A program made the position numbers and the translations under genes. 64,000 nt of DNA, from positions 504,406 through 568,405 of the forward strand of contig JAEYMU010000012.1 in assembly GCA_023407175.1 (NCBI GenBank). The letters run 5' to 3'. The notes under the pieces were generated by a model. The model worked only from the letters and a program-made list of their open reading frames with translations. It was not told the origin of the DNA and ran no database searches. The DNA is from Bacillota bacterium (lineage in GTDB: Bacteria; Bacillota_A; Clostridia; Lachnospirales; Lachnospiraceae). This document shows, piece after piece, positions 17,582 through 25,903 of the stretch (positions within the stretch are counted from its first letter, which is position 1; each line of letters starts with the position of its first letter).

Positions 17582-19171
17582 TTACTGGAAGTACATATAT
17601 TCAAGATACTGTTCATTAAAATCCTCATCATTGGATAAATGGAGCTCCCGACACAAATCCACAAGATGCTTTATCCGGTCAGGGGCATCGCCCTGTGTCA
17701 GAAATTTAACGGCACCTTGAAGAGAACTGTTACCGATTGCCTTAATCTTACCCGTCAATTCTTCCGGCAAGAGTCCAATCCCTATTGCCTTATCCACATT
17801 CATTTTATATCCAAAGCCCCCCGCAAGATATACTGTGTCGATATCCTTATACTTTACTCCATAGCGTTTGACCAAAATTTCAATCCCTGCCCTGACTGCC
17901 GCCTTGGCAAGCTGTATTTCCCGGATATCACGCTGCGTGAAAACAATTGCCTTTCCATTCGGATCAGTTGCTATTTTATAACCGTCTTCAAAATACTCAT
18001 CCCGAAGCAAGCCTGTTTCATCGATCAAGCCTGTCTTCAAAAGCTCATAGACCAGCTCAAGCACTCCGGTTCCGCAAATGCCGACAGGAGCCTTATCTCC
18101 GATTGTCCGGTAACCCAGTCCATCCTCCCTGTCTATATTACAGATGGCTCCCGCAATACTTCCGACCCCGCAGGAAATATTGCCCCCTTCAAAGGCCGGC
18201 CCTGCAGCTGCAGAGCTTACCAGTATCCTATCCTTATTGCCAATTGCCATCTCCGCATTTGTTCCCAGATCAATCAATAGCCTCACGGTATCCGCCTTAT
18301 CAAAGTCACACTCCAGTAAGCCGGCAGCAATGTCAGCTCCGACAAAGGTTGAAATACCCGGGAGCAGGATAACCGGTATTCCAAGATAATCGGAAGCAAA
18401 AACCTCTTCAAAGGGCAGGCTTGTTGTTTTGATATTAACCGGATTAAAAGGATAGACGCCCAGCGTCTGACAGGAATACCCCAGCAGCAGGTGCCCCATC
18501 GTCGTATTGCCTGCAATGGCAATCTTATCGATTTTATTCTTATTTATTCCTGTCACGGACACAATTTCCTGTATTCCGGATAGCAAATCCCTTTGAATAG
18601 ATTCCCGCAGTTCCTTAAGCTTTCCCTGATTTGCTGCTCCCATCCGTGCAAGGACATCCGACCCATATGCTCTTTGCCGGTTTACTGCAGTATAGGTATA
18701 TAAGTTAGCCCTTTGGCAAAGCTCAGTTAAACGGATTGCTATGGTGGTTGTTCCAATATCAATTCCGAGGGCAAAGCGGTCTTCCTTCTCCCCCAGCTGA
18801 ATTGCTTGCTTCACAGGCTCCGTAACCACTTCAAAATCCGTCTCATCTCCTGCCACAAGGCGGATTGTGCAATCCGAGGCAGGACATACCTTGCAGGCGA
18901 GACAAAAGCCCTCCTCTATTTCCTTCTCCGTTAGCTGATAGGAAGCAGAGACCGTATTTCTAAGCCTTCCCTTCAGCAGCTGGACCTTGCATTTACCGCA
19001 GGTACCCCTTCCTCCGCAGTCCGCACTGATATATATTTTCTGCCTCACCATTGCTTCCAGAAGATTTTCCTTACTGCCGCATTCTATCAAGGCTTCCTTA
19101 TCCCGTCCGGTTATGGTTATCTGACAGGAGGTATTCCAGGACAATTCCTCCTCTGTTTTCCCATCGGTCAT
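17582..19171 (-). CDS. Ferredoxin-ASKHA protein (RACo-like reductive activator)
   Basis: An N-terminal plant-type [2Fe-2S] domain (DCGGRGTCGKC, then GFCLACKVCP) is fused to a long ASKHA ATPase region: FALGIDIGTTTIAIRL, IAGNTTMGHLLLG, LIDLGTNAEMAIGN and VYLAGGFGYKMN. This is the architecture of RACo/RamA-like proteins that use ATP to re-reduce inactive Co(II) corrinoid proteins for methyl transfer. I chose ATG at 19171, preceded by an AAGGAGAGGGGG tract; an earlier ATG (19216) and a TTG (19234) have no clear ribosome-binding site. No corrinoid protein or methyltransferase lies in the window, so the partner must be elsewhere. The family is firm; the client is unknown. Confidence 0.9.
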   Translation of the reverse strand: MTDGKTEEELSWNTSCQITITGRDKEALIECGSKENLLEAMVRQKIYISADCGGRGTCGKCKVQLLKGRLRNTVSASYQLTEKEIEEGFCLACKVCPASDCTIRLVAGDETDFEVVTEPVKQAIQLGEKEDRFALGIDIGTTTIAIRLTELCQRANLYTYTAVNRQRAYGSDVLARMGAANQGKLKELRESIQRDLLSGIQEIVSVTGINKNKIDKIAIAGNTTMGHLLLGYSCQTLGVYPFNPVNIKTTSLPFEEVFASDYLGIPVILLPGISTFVGADIAAGLLECDFDKADTVRLLIDLGTNAEMAIGNKDRILVSSAAAGPAFEGGNISCGVGSIAGAICNIDREDGLGYRTIGDKAPVGICGTGVLELVYELLKTGLIDETGLLRDEYFEDGYKIATDPNGKAIVFTQRDIREIQLAKAAVRAGIEILVKRYGVKYKDIDTVYLAGGFGYKMNVDKAIGIGLLPEELTGKIKAIGNSSLQGAVKFLTQGDAPDRIKHLVDLCRELHLSNDEDFNEQYLEYMYFQ

Positions 19172-19331
19172 CAAAACAGCCCCCTCTCCTTGTCTATTAT
19201 TCTCATTATTATCCATTGCAGCAGGCTGTGTCAATTCATTTATAACTGTTTCTCATAACTCATTGGTAATGGCTTTCCTGCTGTCGATGTATTTTTATAT
19301 ACTGTTCCCCCGGATAGGTTAACATACTACA

Positions 19332-19361
19332 TTGTCATATTACATTTAACTATGTTATACT
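19332..19361 (+). promoter_or_regulatory. Sigma-A-type promoter for GH26-like gene
   Basis: TTGTCA (19332-19337) and TATACT (19356-19361) are separated by 18 bases. Transcription should begin near 19368, giving a leader of about 70 bases that contains the two competing hairpins. Confidence 0.6.
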
Positions 19362-19390
19362 CAATTTATTATGGGAGTTTTTAGTTGATA

Positions 19391-19432
19391 GGGAGGATAA
19401 ATTCCTCCTGAAAAACAAAAATAGGAGGAATT
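19391..19432 (+). promoter_or_regulatory. Competing hairpins masking the Shine-Dalgarno
   Basis: AATTCCTCCT (19400-19409) is perfectly complementary to the ribosome-binding site AGGAGGAATT (19423-19432), with a 13-base A-rich loop. The same CCTCC can instead pair with GGAGG at 19392-19396 over a seven-base loop. The two hairpins are mutually exclusive: one hides the Shine-Dalgarno, the other frees it. This looks like a translational switch or RNA thermometer. The complementarity is seen directly; the regulatory role is inferred. Confidence 0.55.
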
Positions 19433-19439
19433 ATAAAAA

Positions 19440-20891
19440 ATGGACAATGAATTGAAAGCCTTTTCTCTTCAGTCAGGTCCTGCAAAATGCAGTGTTGACC
19501 TTGGTGTCGGAAGTGAAAGAGGCGGCTATGTAAATCAGGATTACATTCTTCATAAGCTTGGCAGGCCGCACAGAGCCATTAATCTGATGTATTGCTATTA
19601 TCCTCTGGATAAGGGCTGGCCGGAGCGTGTCAGCACTGTATATAAAAGTGCGGATAAGACAAATGCCTGGGGCTATCCTTATGATGATTATTTTACCTAT
19701 AAAGGCGGTCTTGACGGAAACCGTGACAGCGAACCCTTTACCTTCATGAGAGATGTCAGAAAGCATGGTCAGGATGTCCTTCTGACACTTACCATCGACC
19801 CGCATGTTACCGATGAGCATCTGATTGCAATTGCAAAGGACCTGACCACCTTCGGACACATGTTCCTTCGTATCAATCATGAGGCAACCGGCAACTGGTT
19901 CTCCTTTAACAAGCGCTGCACTTACCAGGAGGTTGCCGATTTCTACGTACGCTTCCATAAAATCATTAAGGAATATGCACCCAACGTTAAAACCATTCTC
20001 TGCATCGGCGGTATTGAGGATTTAGATAAGGAAGAGATGGAAAAGGAAGAGGAATTCACAGAAGCAGTCCGTGTTACGGATATCTGGTCGGTGGATAAGT
20101 ATATGGCTCTTCACTGGGGCTATCCCAATGATATTGCCGAGCGAGGCGGCAACAGCCATAAGCGTTATGTGGTAAAGGATACCTATGAGAAGACAAAGCG
20201 CAGCTTCCAGCGTTTCTCCTCCCTCTGCGGCGGAGAAAAAAGGCCCATGGTAATGTCTGAATTCAATGCGGACGGCGATGTGACCGGACCCTATGATCAG
20301 GTAAAAATGGTACAGGAATTTTGCAATATGCTCAAAAATGATCCGGAGGACTGGTTCTCAGGCTTTACCTTCTATCAGTTCCGGGATGACGGCCGCCTGG
20401 GTCTTGAGATTACCGATCCCAATAACAAGGAGGTCGGTATTGAACAACCCATCCTGAAGGCATATAAGGAATTAATTCAGGAGCCCTATTTCAGCCCCAG
20501 CTTTACCCAGGGTGATGAACTATCCTTCCCGGTTACATTACGTTGGGGCGGCTCGGAGGATTCCACCGGTTTATCCATACCCCTTCATTTTGATGCCGAC
20601 CCTGTTTTTGCCGAGGTATATTTTGACGATGAGCTGCTTGACCTAAACCTTATGATGGAGCTGAACAGCCGCTGGTTCTATAAGGCTCCCGGTGTGGGCA
20701 TGATTGACCTGATGCCTGCCTTCTTCGAAAAGCCTCTGACCGCTGCCTGTGATTTAAACATAAAGCTGTTTGCTCCTCCTGCAAGTGGGGAGAATGATCC
20801 TTCCCAGGGAGAGGACTGGCAGGAAAATTATTATACCGTAATAAAGAAAATGCCGAAATTTCGTTTGCGCTTCGAACCGGTAGAACTATAA
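19440..20891 (+). CDS. GH26-like TIM-barrel protein, cytoplasmic
   Basis: The 483-residue protein has no signal peptide. About residues 40-345 look like a glycoside-hydrolase clan A barrel: FLRINHEATGNWFSF resembles the GH26 acid/base block (RPxHExxGxWF), and PMVMSEFNADG fits the strand carrying the nucleophile glutamate. The C-terminal 110 residues are probably a beta-sandwich. It may hydrolyse internalised mannan-type oligosaccharides, although it lies 16 kb from the mannan locus and has its own promoter and terminator. Sequence divergence from classical GH26 is marked, so a different substrate is possible. Start ATG at 19440 has AGGAGG ten bases before it, inside a sequestering hairpin. 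Confidence 0.65.
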   Translation: MDNELKAFSLQSGPAKCSVDLGVGSERGGYVNQDYILHKLGRPHRAINLMYCYYPLDKGWPERVSTVYKSADKTNAWGYPYDDYFTYKGGLDGNRDSEPFTFMRDVRKHGQDVLLTLTIDPHVTDEHLIAIAKDLTTFGHMFLRINHEATGNWFSFNKRCTYQEVADFYVRFHKIIKEYAPNVKTILCIGGIEDLDKEEMEKEEEFTEAVRVTDIWSVDKYMALHWGYPNDIAERGGNSHKRYVVKDTYEKTKRSFQRFSSLCGGEKRPMVMSEFNADGDVTGPYDQVKMVQEFCNMLKNDPEDWFSGFTFYQFRDDGRLGLEITDPNNKEVGIEQPILKAYKELIQEPYFSPSFTQGDELSFPVTLRWGGSEDSTGLSIPLHFDADPVFAEVYFDDELLDLNLMMELNSRWFYKAPGVGMIDLMPAFFEKPLTAACDLNIKLFAPPASGENDPSQGEDWQENYYTVIKKMPKFRLRFEPVEL

Positions 20892-20959
20892 AAGCAATAG
20901 CATTCATACCTCAAAAAGCATAAACATAAAAATAACAAAACACAGAAACATCTAAGCAC

Positions 20960-20998
20960 AAATGGGGCCCCGCCTGATAAAGAGCGGAGGCCCCATTT
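20960..20998. terminator. Bidirectional terminator between convergent genes
   Basis: AAATGGGGCC and GGCCCCATTT arms (20960-20998), with an additional CCGC/GCGG inner pairing broken by one mismatch, lie between the convergent GH26-like and SulP genes. A- and T-rich flanks make it usable from either side. Confidence 0.75.
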
Positions 20999-21009
20999 CT
21001 ATATGATAT

Positions 21010-21108
21010 GATTTGAGCGTCAAAAGCCATCCTCAGCCTATACAGATGAATATATATGCACAAATGTTCATTAATATTGTGTGAATTCAGGCTTCTGACG
21101 CTTAAATC
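21010..21108. repeat. Imperfect 19-bp inverted repeat with 61-base loop
   Basis: GATTTGAGCGTCAAAAGCC (21010-21028) matches the reverse complement of GGCTTCTGACGCTTAAATC (21090-21108) at 17 of 19 positions, and weaker ATGATAT pairing continues outward. It lies just beyond the SulP stop. It may be a terminator structure or a small repeat element. Confidence 0.5.
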
Positions 21109-21116
21109 ATGATATA

Positions 21117-22814
21117 TCATATGATCGCTTTTTCCAAAGCCGCCGGCGTACCATAATTCTTAAGCAGCAGCTCCGCACGGGCAAGTGCCGTATCCGTATG
21201 GTCACAGATATTTTCTTCCCCAATTTTCTTATCAAAACCAGCTTTCTGCATTACATGCAGCGGTTGCTCCTGCACGTGGGACAGCATAAGGGTTATATGC
21301 CTTTTCTTGCAGGCCCTGCGCACATTATTCAGGGCATGAAGCGCATTTACATCCATTGCAGGTACACTTCTCATACGCAGTATCACAATCCTAACATTAT
21401 TATCCAGGGATATGTTCATAAATTTATCTGCCGCACCAAAGAACATAGGCCCGTTAATCTCATACACCAGCGTCCGCTTCGGTACCTTCTTAAGTCTTAT
21501 ATTCTCCGTATCTCCGGCCATATCATCGTCTGCGATATCATTTTCAATATATTTCCAGCTGTGGACATCCGCCACATCTGCCATACGTTTCATAAACAAG
21601 ATGGCCGCCATCAGAATTCCGGCCTCAATTGCTACCACCAGGTCAAAGATAACGGTAAGTGCAAAGGTAAGTACGAGTACGATAATATCACTCTTTGGCG
21701 AAATCTTGATCAGGTCCACAAATTCCTTCCATCCGCTCATATGATAGGCAACCATGAACAGGATAGCCGCTATGGTCGGCATGGGAATCAATGCGGCATA
21801 GGGCATTAGGACTACAAGAATGAGCAGCAGTACAACCGCGTGTACCATACCTGCAATGGGAGTCCGTCCTCCATTCCTGACATTGGCGGCAGTCCTTGCG
21901 ATTGCGCCCGTTGCCGGTATTCCTCCGAACAGGCTGGACAAAATATTGCCTGCCCCCTGCGCTACCAGCTCCATATTGGAGCGGTGCTTGCTCCCGATCA
22001 TACCATCTGCCACCACACAGGAAAGCAGGGATTCGATACCCGCAAGAATGGCTATGGTCAGAGCATCCGGCAGCAGAGTTCGAATCATTGTAAGATTTAT
22101 AGTTGGAACTTGAAATGTAGGAGGGCTTGAAGAAATCGTATACAAGCTTCCGATCGTATTGACCTCCATCCGAAAAATCTTCACGATTGCAGCCGCTGCA
22201 ATAACAGCAATCAGGGAACCGGGAATTTTATGATTGATCTTAGGCCATAGAATCAGAATAAGAAGGGATAGTACACCGATAAGAACTGCCTGTATATGAA
22301 TGGTTGTAATATTTTCAAGGCAGGCGGTCAATTTTTCAAGGGTTTCAACGGGTTTTGTATGGATGGTAAGCCCCAGAAAATCCTTGATCTGTCCAATCAG
22401 AATAGTAACTGCAATGCCCAGTGTAAAGCCGGTCGTAATTGTATAGGGAATGAAACGCAGGAGTCTTCCGAATTTAAGTAATCCCATAATAATCAGCAAA
22501 ATACCGGCCATTATAGTTGCAATCGCAAGCCCTCCCATTCCGTTTCTTGCTACGATACCGGCTACAATCGTCACAAAAGCGGCAGTCGGTCCGGCAATCT
22601 GTACACGGCTTCCCCCAAGAAAAGAAATGACAAAGCCTGCCACTATGGCAGTATAAAGGCCCTTTTCCGGGGTTACCCCGGAGGCAAGGGCAAGGGCGAT
22701 TGACAGCGGCAGCGCTATGATGGCAACGATAATACCCGCTACCATATCCTTTACAAACTGCTCTCTGTTATATATTTTCATAACTGAAAAAAGCTTTGGC
22801 TTAAGTTTTTCCAT
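21117..22814 (-). CDS. SulP-family anion transporter with STAS domain
   Basis: The protein has the SulP layout. An N-terminal cytoplasmic segment precedes about 10-12 membrane helices, including the conserved GLYTAIVAGFVISFLGGS and QIAGPTAAFVTI segments. A C-terminal STAS domain (about residues 440-545) holds VRIVILRMRSVPAMDVNAL. SulP carriers move sulfate, bicarbonate or other small anions, usually with H+ or Na+. I chose ATG at 22814 because GGGAG lies five bases upstream; an upstream ATG at 22844 in the same frame has no clear site. The gene is monocistronic and diverges from ftsH-like. The transported anion cannot be deduced from sequence. Confidence 0.92.
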   Translation of the reverse strand: MEKLKPKLFSVMKIYNREQFVKDMVAGIIVAIIALPLSIALALASGVTPEKGLYTAIVAGFVISFLGGSRVQIAGPTAAFVTIVAGIVARNGMGGLAIATIMAGILLIIMGLLKFGRLLRFIPYTITTGFTLGIAVTILIGQIKDFLGLTIHTKPVETLEKLTACLENITTIHIQAVLIGVLSLLILILWPKINHKIPGSLIAVIAAAAIVKIFRMEVNTIGSLYTISSSPPTFQVPTINLTMIRTLLPDALTIAILAGIESLLSCVVADGMIGSKHRSNMELVAQGAGNILSSLFGGIPATGAIARTAANVRNGGRTPIAGMVHAVVLLLILVVLMPYAALIPMPTIAAILFMVAYHMSGWKEFVDLIKISPKSDIIVLVLTFALTVIFDLVVAIEAGILMAAILFMKRMADVADVHSWKYIENDIADDDMAGDTENIRLKKVPKRTLVYEINGPMFFGAADKFMNISLDNNVRIVILRMRSVPAMDVNALHALNNVRRACKKRHITLMLSHVQEQPLHVMQKAGFDKKIGEENICDHTDTALARAELLLKNYGTPAALEKAII

Positions 22815-23144
22815 TTTTTCTCCCATAATACTTCTTCGCGGCATCTATCCATGCTCATTTGTATTTTCTTTGTACGCACTACAATTCATCATCATAGACT
22901 CAATAAAACTAAAATTCAAGTATTAAAATTCACGTAATTTTATAATTATTTTATAATTTTCATGTTAAATTAATACAAAAGCCAGGGTTCCCTATTTCAG
23001 GCGTTTTCAGCCGTACCTGCCCCGGACCCCTATGGCATAGACCTGGCAGACTTTCCATTATTTCATTCTAGAATTCGGATATAAATACTGTTACAATATC
23101 ATAGAAGCTTATGTAAATCATTTACTTATATTGGAGGTTATTTC
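22815..23144. other. Divergent intergenic region with GC-rich folded segment
   Basis: No gene is present. Most is AT-rich, but 22981-23047 is distinctly GC-rich and can fold: GCCAGG (22981-22986) pairs with CCTGGC (23042-23047), enclosing CAGG/CCTG around GGCGTTTTCAGCC and a further short stem. I do not recognise a riboswitch class. It could be a structured leader of either neighbouring gene. The FtsH-like start is preceded by TTGGAGG at the right end. Confidence 0.4.
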
Positions 23145-24896
23145 ATGAAGCGTATCTTCCTGATTGTACTGTCCTGCCTGATACTGACCAGCAGCTTGCT
23201 GATTGGTAATCATTTTATAAATAAAACGGACGCCGAACTGTCCTACCCCTCATTTCTAAATGCCGTGGACAATGCACAGGTAGAAAAAGTCATAATGAAT
23301 GAGACAGAGAATAACACCTTTCAGGCTAAATTGAAAAATGATAACAGCCTGTATACCGTACCGAATCCCAAGACGGAGAATTTTACGGAATACCTGCTGC
23401 TAAATAATATCGAAGTTACTTATGGGCAGGACAATATGCTGGGCACTGTGCTGAAGCTTTTTCTGGTTGGCGGCATTGCTGTCCTGATTTTTTGGTATGT
23501 GCGTAATGGGCAAAACAGCAGCCTGATCAAAAATGCCAATAAGAAGAAATGGAAAGCTCTTTTTACGAAGCAGGCAAAGCAGGAAACCACCCAGCAAGCC
23601 ATTACCCTCGCCCAGGTAGCCGGTAATGCGGAAGCAAAATCCATGGTTGGGGATATCATATCCTTTATCAAGGACCCGGACAAATATTCGGCTGTCGGTG
23701 CCAGAATGCCGAAGGGGCTGCTGCTTTACGGTCCCCCCGGAACCGGAAAAACCCTTATGGCAAAGGCTATTGCCGGAGAGGCCGGAGTTCCCTTCTATGC
23801 CATGAGCGGCTCCGACTTTGTGCAGATGTATGTAGGCGTAGGCGCAAGCCGTATCCGTAATCTTTTTAATAAGGCAAAAAAGAGTGAAAAGGCTGTCATT
23901 TTCATTGATGAAATCGATGCCATCGGTAAGAAACGGGCCAGAAATGTCTCCGCCAGCAACGATGAGCGTGACCAGACCCTGAACGCACTTTTAACCGAGA
24001 TGTCCGGCTTTCATGATAATCAGGGCATCATTGTCATCGGTGCAACTAACCGTCTGGATACTCTGGATGAAGCCCTGCTTCGTCCGGGAAGATTTGACCG
24101 CCACATCGAAATCGGACTGCCGGATGTCAACGCACGTAAGCAGATCCTGTCCCTTTATACAGGGAAAAAGCCGCTTTCCGACGATGTTGATCTGGAGGAG
24201 CTGGCTAAATCGACCGTCTATTTCAGCGGTGCCATGCTTGAGAATTTAATCAATGAAGCGGCCATTACCGCTGCCAATCTGATGGAGCCCATCATACGCA
24301 TGGAGCATATCGAAAAAGCCTTTTATACTGTAATCGCAGGAGCTCCAAAGACGGACCGCAGCTATATCACGGACAGGGACCGCCGGATTACCGCCTACCA
24401 CGAAGCAGGACATGCCCTTGCTACTACCCTGCTGCTCCCCGAACATTTTATCTCCAAGGTAACAATTATCCCCAGTGTCAGAGGTGCCGGCGGCTTTAAC
24501 CTAAGTATACCAAAGGACACCATGTTCCAGAGCCGCAGGCAGCTCAAAGCCAATATCCAGGTTCTTCTGGCCGGAAGAGCCGCCGAAGAATTAATCTTCG
24601 GTACCGAGGAAATCACCACCGGTGCCAGCAATGATATTGAGAAGGCCTCCCGTATGGTAGCTGATTATCTGGATAAATACGGAATGGACACAGAATTGGG
24701 ATTATTCAGTGTGGAAGCTCTGGAAGATGGTCACGACAATCGCCTGATTTCCAAATGCCGCTCTCTCATGAATGTATCCTATGACGAAACCAAGAGATTA
24801 CTAGAAGAAAATCTTTTGCTGCTTGAAAATATAACTGCGGAGCTGCTGGAAAAGGAATCCTTAAACGGAACAGATATCGAACGTATCTGTGCCTAG
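23145..24896 (+). CDS. FtsH-like membrane AAA+ zinc metalloprotease (short form)
   Basis: FtsH order is intact. A membrane helix lies at residues 3-21, followed by an extracytoplasmic domain and a second helix at 100-119. Next come Walker A GPPGTGKT (196-203), Walker B VIFIDEID (251-258), the second region of homology ATNRLDTLDEALLRPGRFDR and the zinc motif HEAGH (419-423). A third ligand is likely Asp in TGASNDIEKAS. At 583 residues it is shorter than typical FtsH (about 600-650) and the C-terminal tail is short. It probably degrades membrane and regulatory proteins. A housekeeping ftsH normally sits beside hpt/tilS, which are absent here, so this may be an accessory second copy. Ribosome-binding site TTGGAGG precedes ATG. 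Confidence 0.93.
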   Translation: MKRIFLIVLSCLILTSSLLIGNHFINKTDAELSYPSFLNAVDNAQVEKVIMNETENNTFQAKLKNDNSLYTVPNPKTENFTEYLLLNNIEVTYGQDNMLGTVLKLFLVGGIAVLIFWYVRNGQNSSLIKNANKKKWKALFTKQAKQETTQQAITLAQVAGNAEAKSMVGDIISFIKDPDKYSAVGARMPKGLLLYGPPGTGKTLMAKAIAGEAGVPFYAMSGSDFVQMYVGVGASRIRNLFNKAKKSEKAVIFIDEIDAIGKKRARNVSASNDERDQTLNALLTEMSGFHDNQGIIVIGATNRLDTLDEALLRPGRFDRHIEIGLPDVNARKQILSLYTGKKPLSDDVDLEELAKSTVYFSGAMLENLINEAAITAANLMEPIIRMEHIEKAFYTVIAGAPKTDRSYITDRDRRITAYHEAGHALATTLLLPEHFISKVTIIPSVRGAGGFNLSIPKDTMFQSRRQLKANIQVLLAGRAAEELIFGTEEITTGASNDIEKASRMVADYLDKYGMDTELGLFSVEALEDGHDNRLISKCRSLMNVSYDETKRLLEENLLLLENITAELLEKESLNGTDIERICA

Positions 24897-24915
24897 TACT
24901 GGCAGCTTCATGGAA

Positions 24916-24972
24916 AGAGCTGCCTCAAAGTCCTGATTATCCTTCCTGGATCATTGACTTTGAGGCAGCTCT
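24916..24972 (+). terminator. Stem-loop terminator after FtsH-like gene
   Basis: AGAGCTGCCTCAAAGTC (24916-24932) and its exact reverse complement (24956-24972) form a 17-base-pair stem with a 23-base loop, 20 bases after the stop. The following T-content is modest. Confidence 0.7.
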
Positions 24973-25033
24973 ATGATTTATATTTATACCCCTGCATATC
25001 ACAAGCTCCGCTTGTGATACTGCATCAATGAGA

Positions 25034-25062
25034 AGTTTGAAAGTGTTCTTAACTTTCAAACT
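25034..25062 (-). terminator. Stem-loop after motB
   Basis: AGTTTGAAAG (25034-25043) pairs with CTTTCAAACT (25053-25062). A second hairpin, ATCACAAG/CTTGTGAT at 24998-25018, follows downstream on the minus strand. Either could end the motAB transcript. Confidence 0.5.
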
Positions 25063-25090
25063 AATATCCTCATTATTTACAAAATCTCTT

Positions 25091-25903
25091 TTATTCCTTC
25101 ATCTCTATCCCTGATACACTGTCATAAAGAACCGTAATTTCAATTCTCCTGTTACGGCTCCTTCCCTCCTCCGTATCATTGGAAGCAATGGGATCATTCT
25201 CTCCATGGCCACTGGCAGTCAGACGGCTGCTCTCAACCCCTTCCTCCTCCTGAAGATACTGTGCAACTGCAGCCGCACGTGCTGCGGAAAGCTGCCAGTT
25301 TGAGGGATAGATAAAGGAGCTGATTGGCACACTGTCTGTGTAGCCATCAATGATAAGCTTATTATTTATTCTATTTAAAAGATTGGCAACCGCGCTTAGG
25401 CTTTTCTTCATGCCCTCCTTCAGCTCGGCTTTGCCGCTGTCAAAGAATTCATCATCCTTAAGCGTTATTGTAAGCCCCATTTCACCAACGGAAGTACCGA
25501 TTGCACTCTCCACTCCCAGGTCCTTAAGAGCATTGTTAATCCCGTTTTTCAGGTCATTCATATCCTTTTCCGTTGTCAGAGACTCCTTAGCAGCCGATTT
25601 TGTAGGAACCGGAGTCGTAGAAGCGGTCCCCGAGGAGCTTCCATTATTCGTACCTTTGTTATTCTCCAATATAGCATTCCCGTTATTATCCAAAACTCCG
25701 CTGCTGCCGTCAAAAATACTGGCGCCCTTTCCGTCACCCAGCGACTGATTCAAGGATTCCGCCAATGCCTGATACTTCGCCTGATCAACATTGCTCATAC
25801 CATAAAGAAGAATAAACAATGCCAGCAGCAGGGTTATCATATCAGAATAGGTAAGGAGCCATCTTTCACTGTTCTCCTTCTTCTGCTTGACCTTCTTTTT
25901 CAT
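25091..25903 (-). CDS. motB: Flagellar motor stator protein MotB
   Basis: The 270-residue protein has a lysine-rich N-terminus, a single membrane helix with the proton-channel aspartate in LLTYSDMITLLLALF (Asp21), a Ser/Thr/Gly/Asn-rich plug-linker region (about 75-110) and a C-terminal OmpA-type peptidoglycan-binding domain (YTDSVPI, LSAARAAAVAQYL, SGHGENDP, RNRRIEI). With MotA it forms the ion-driven stator. The start at 25903 lies inside motA, overlapping its last 38 bases, so translation is coupled. No other flagellar structural gene lies in the window, but a chemoreceptor occurs 9 kb away. Confidence 0.93.
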   Translation of the reverse strand: MKKKVKQKKENSERWLLTYSDMITLLLALFILLYGMSNVDQAKYQALAESLNQSLGDGKGASIFDGSSGVLDNNGNAILENNKGTNNGSSSGTASTTPVPTKSAAKESLTTEKDMNDLKNGINNALKDLGVESAIGTSVGEMGLTITLKDDEFFDSGKAELKEGMKKSLSAVANLLNRINNKLIIDGYTDSVPISSFIYPSNWQLSAARAAAVAQYLQEEEGVESSRLTASGHGENDPIASNDTEEGRSRNRRIEITVLYDSVSGIEMKE

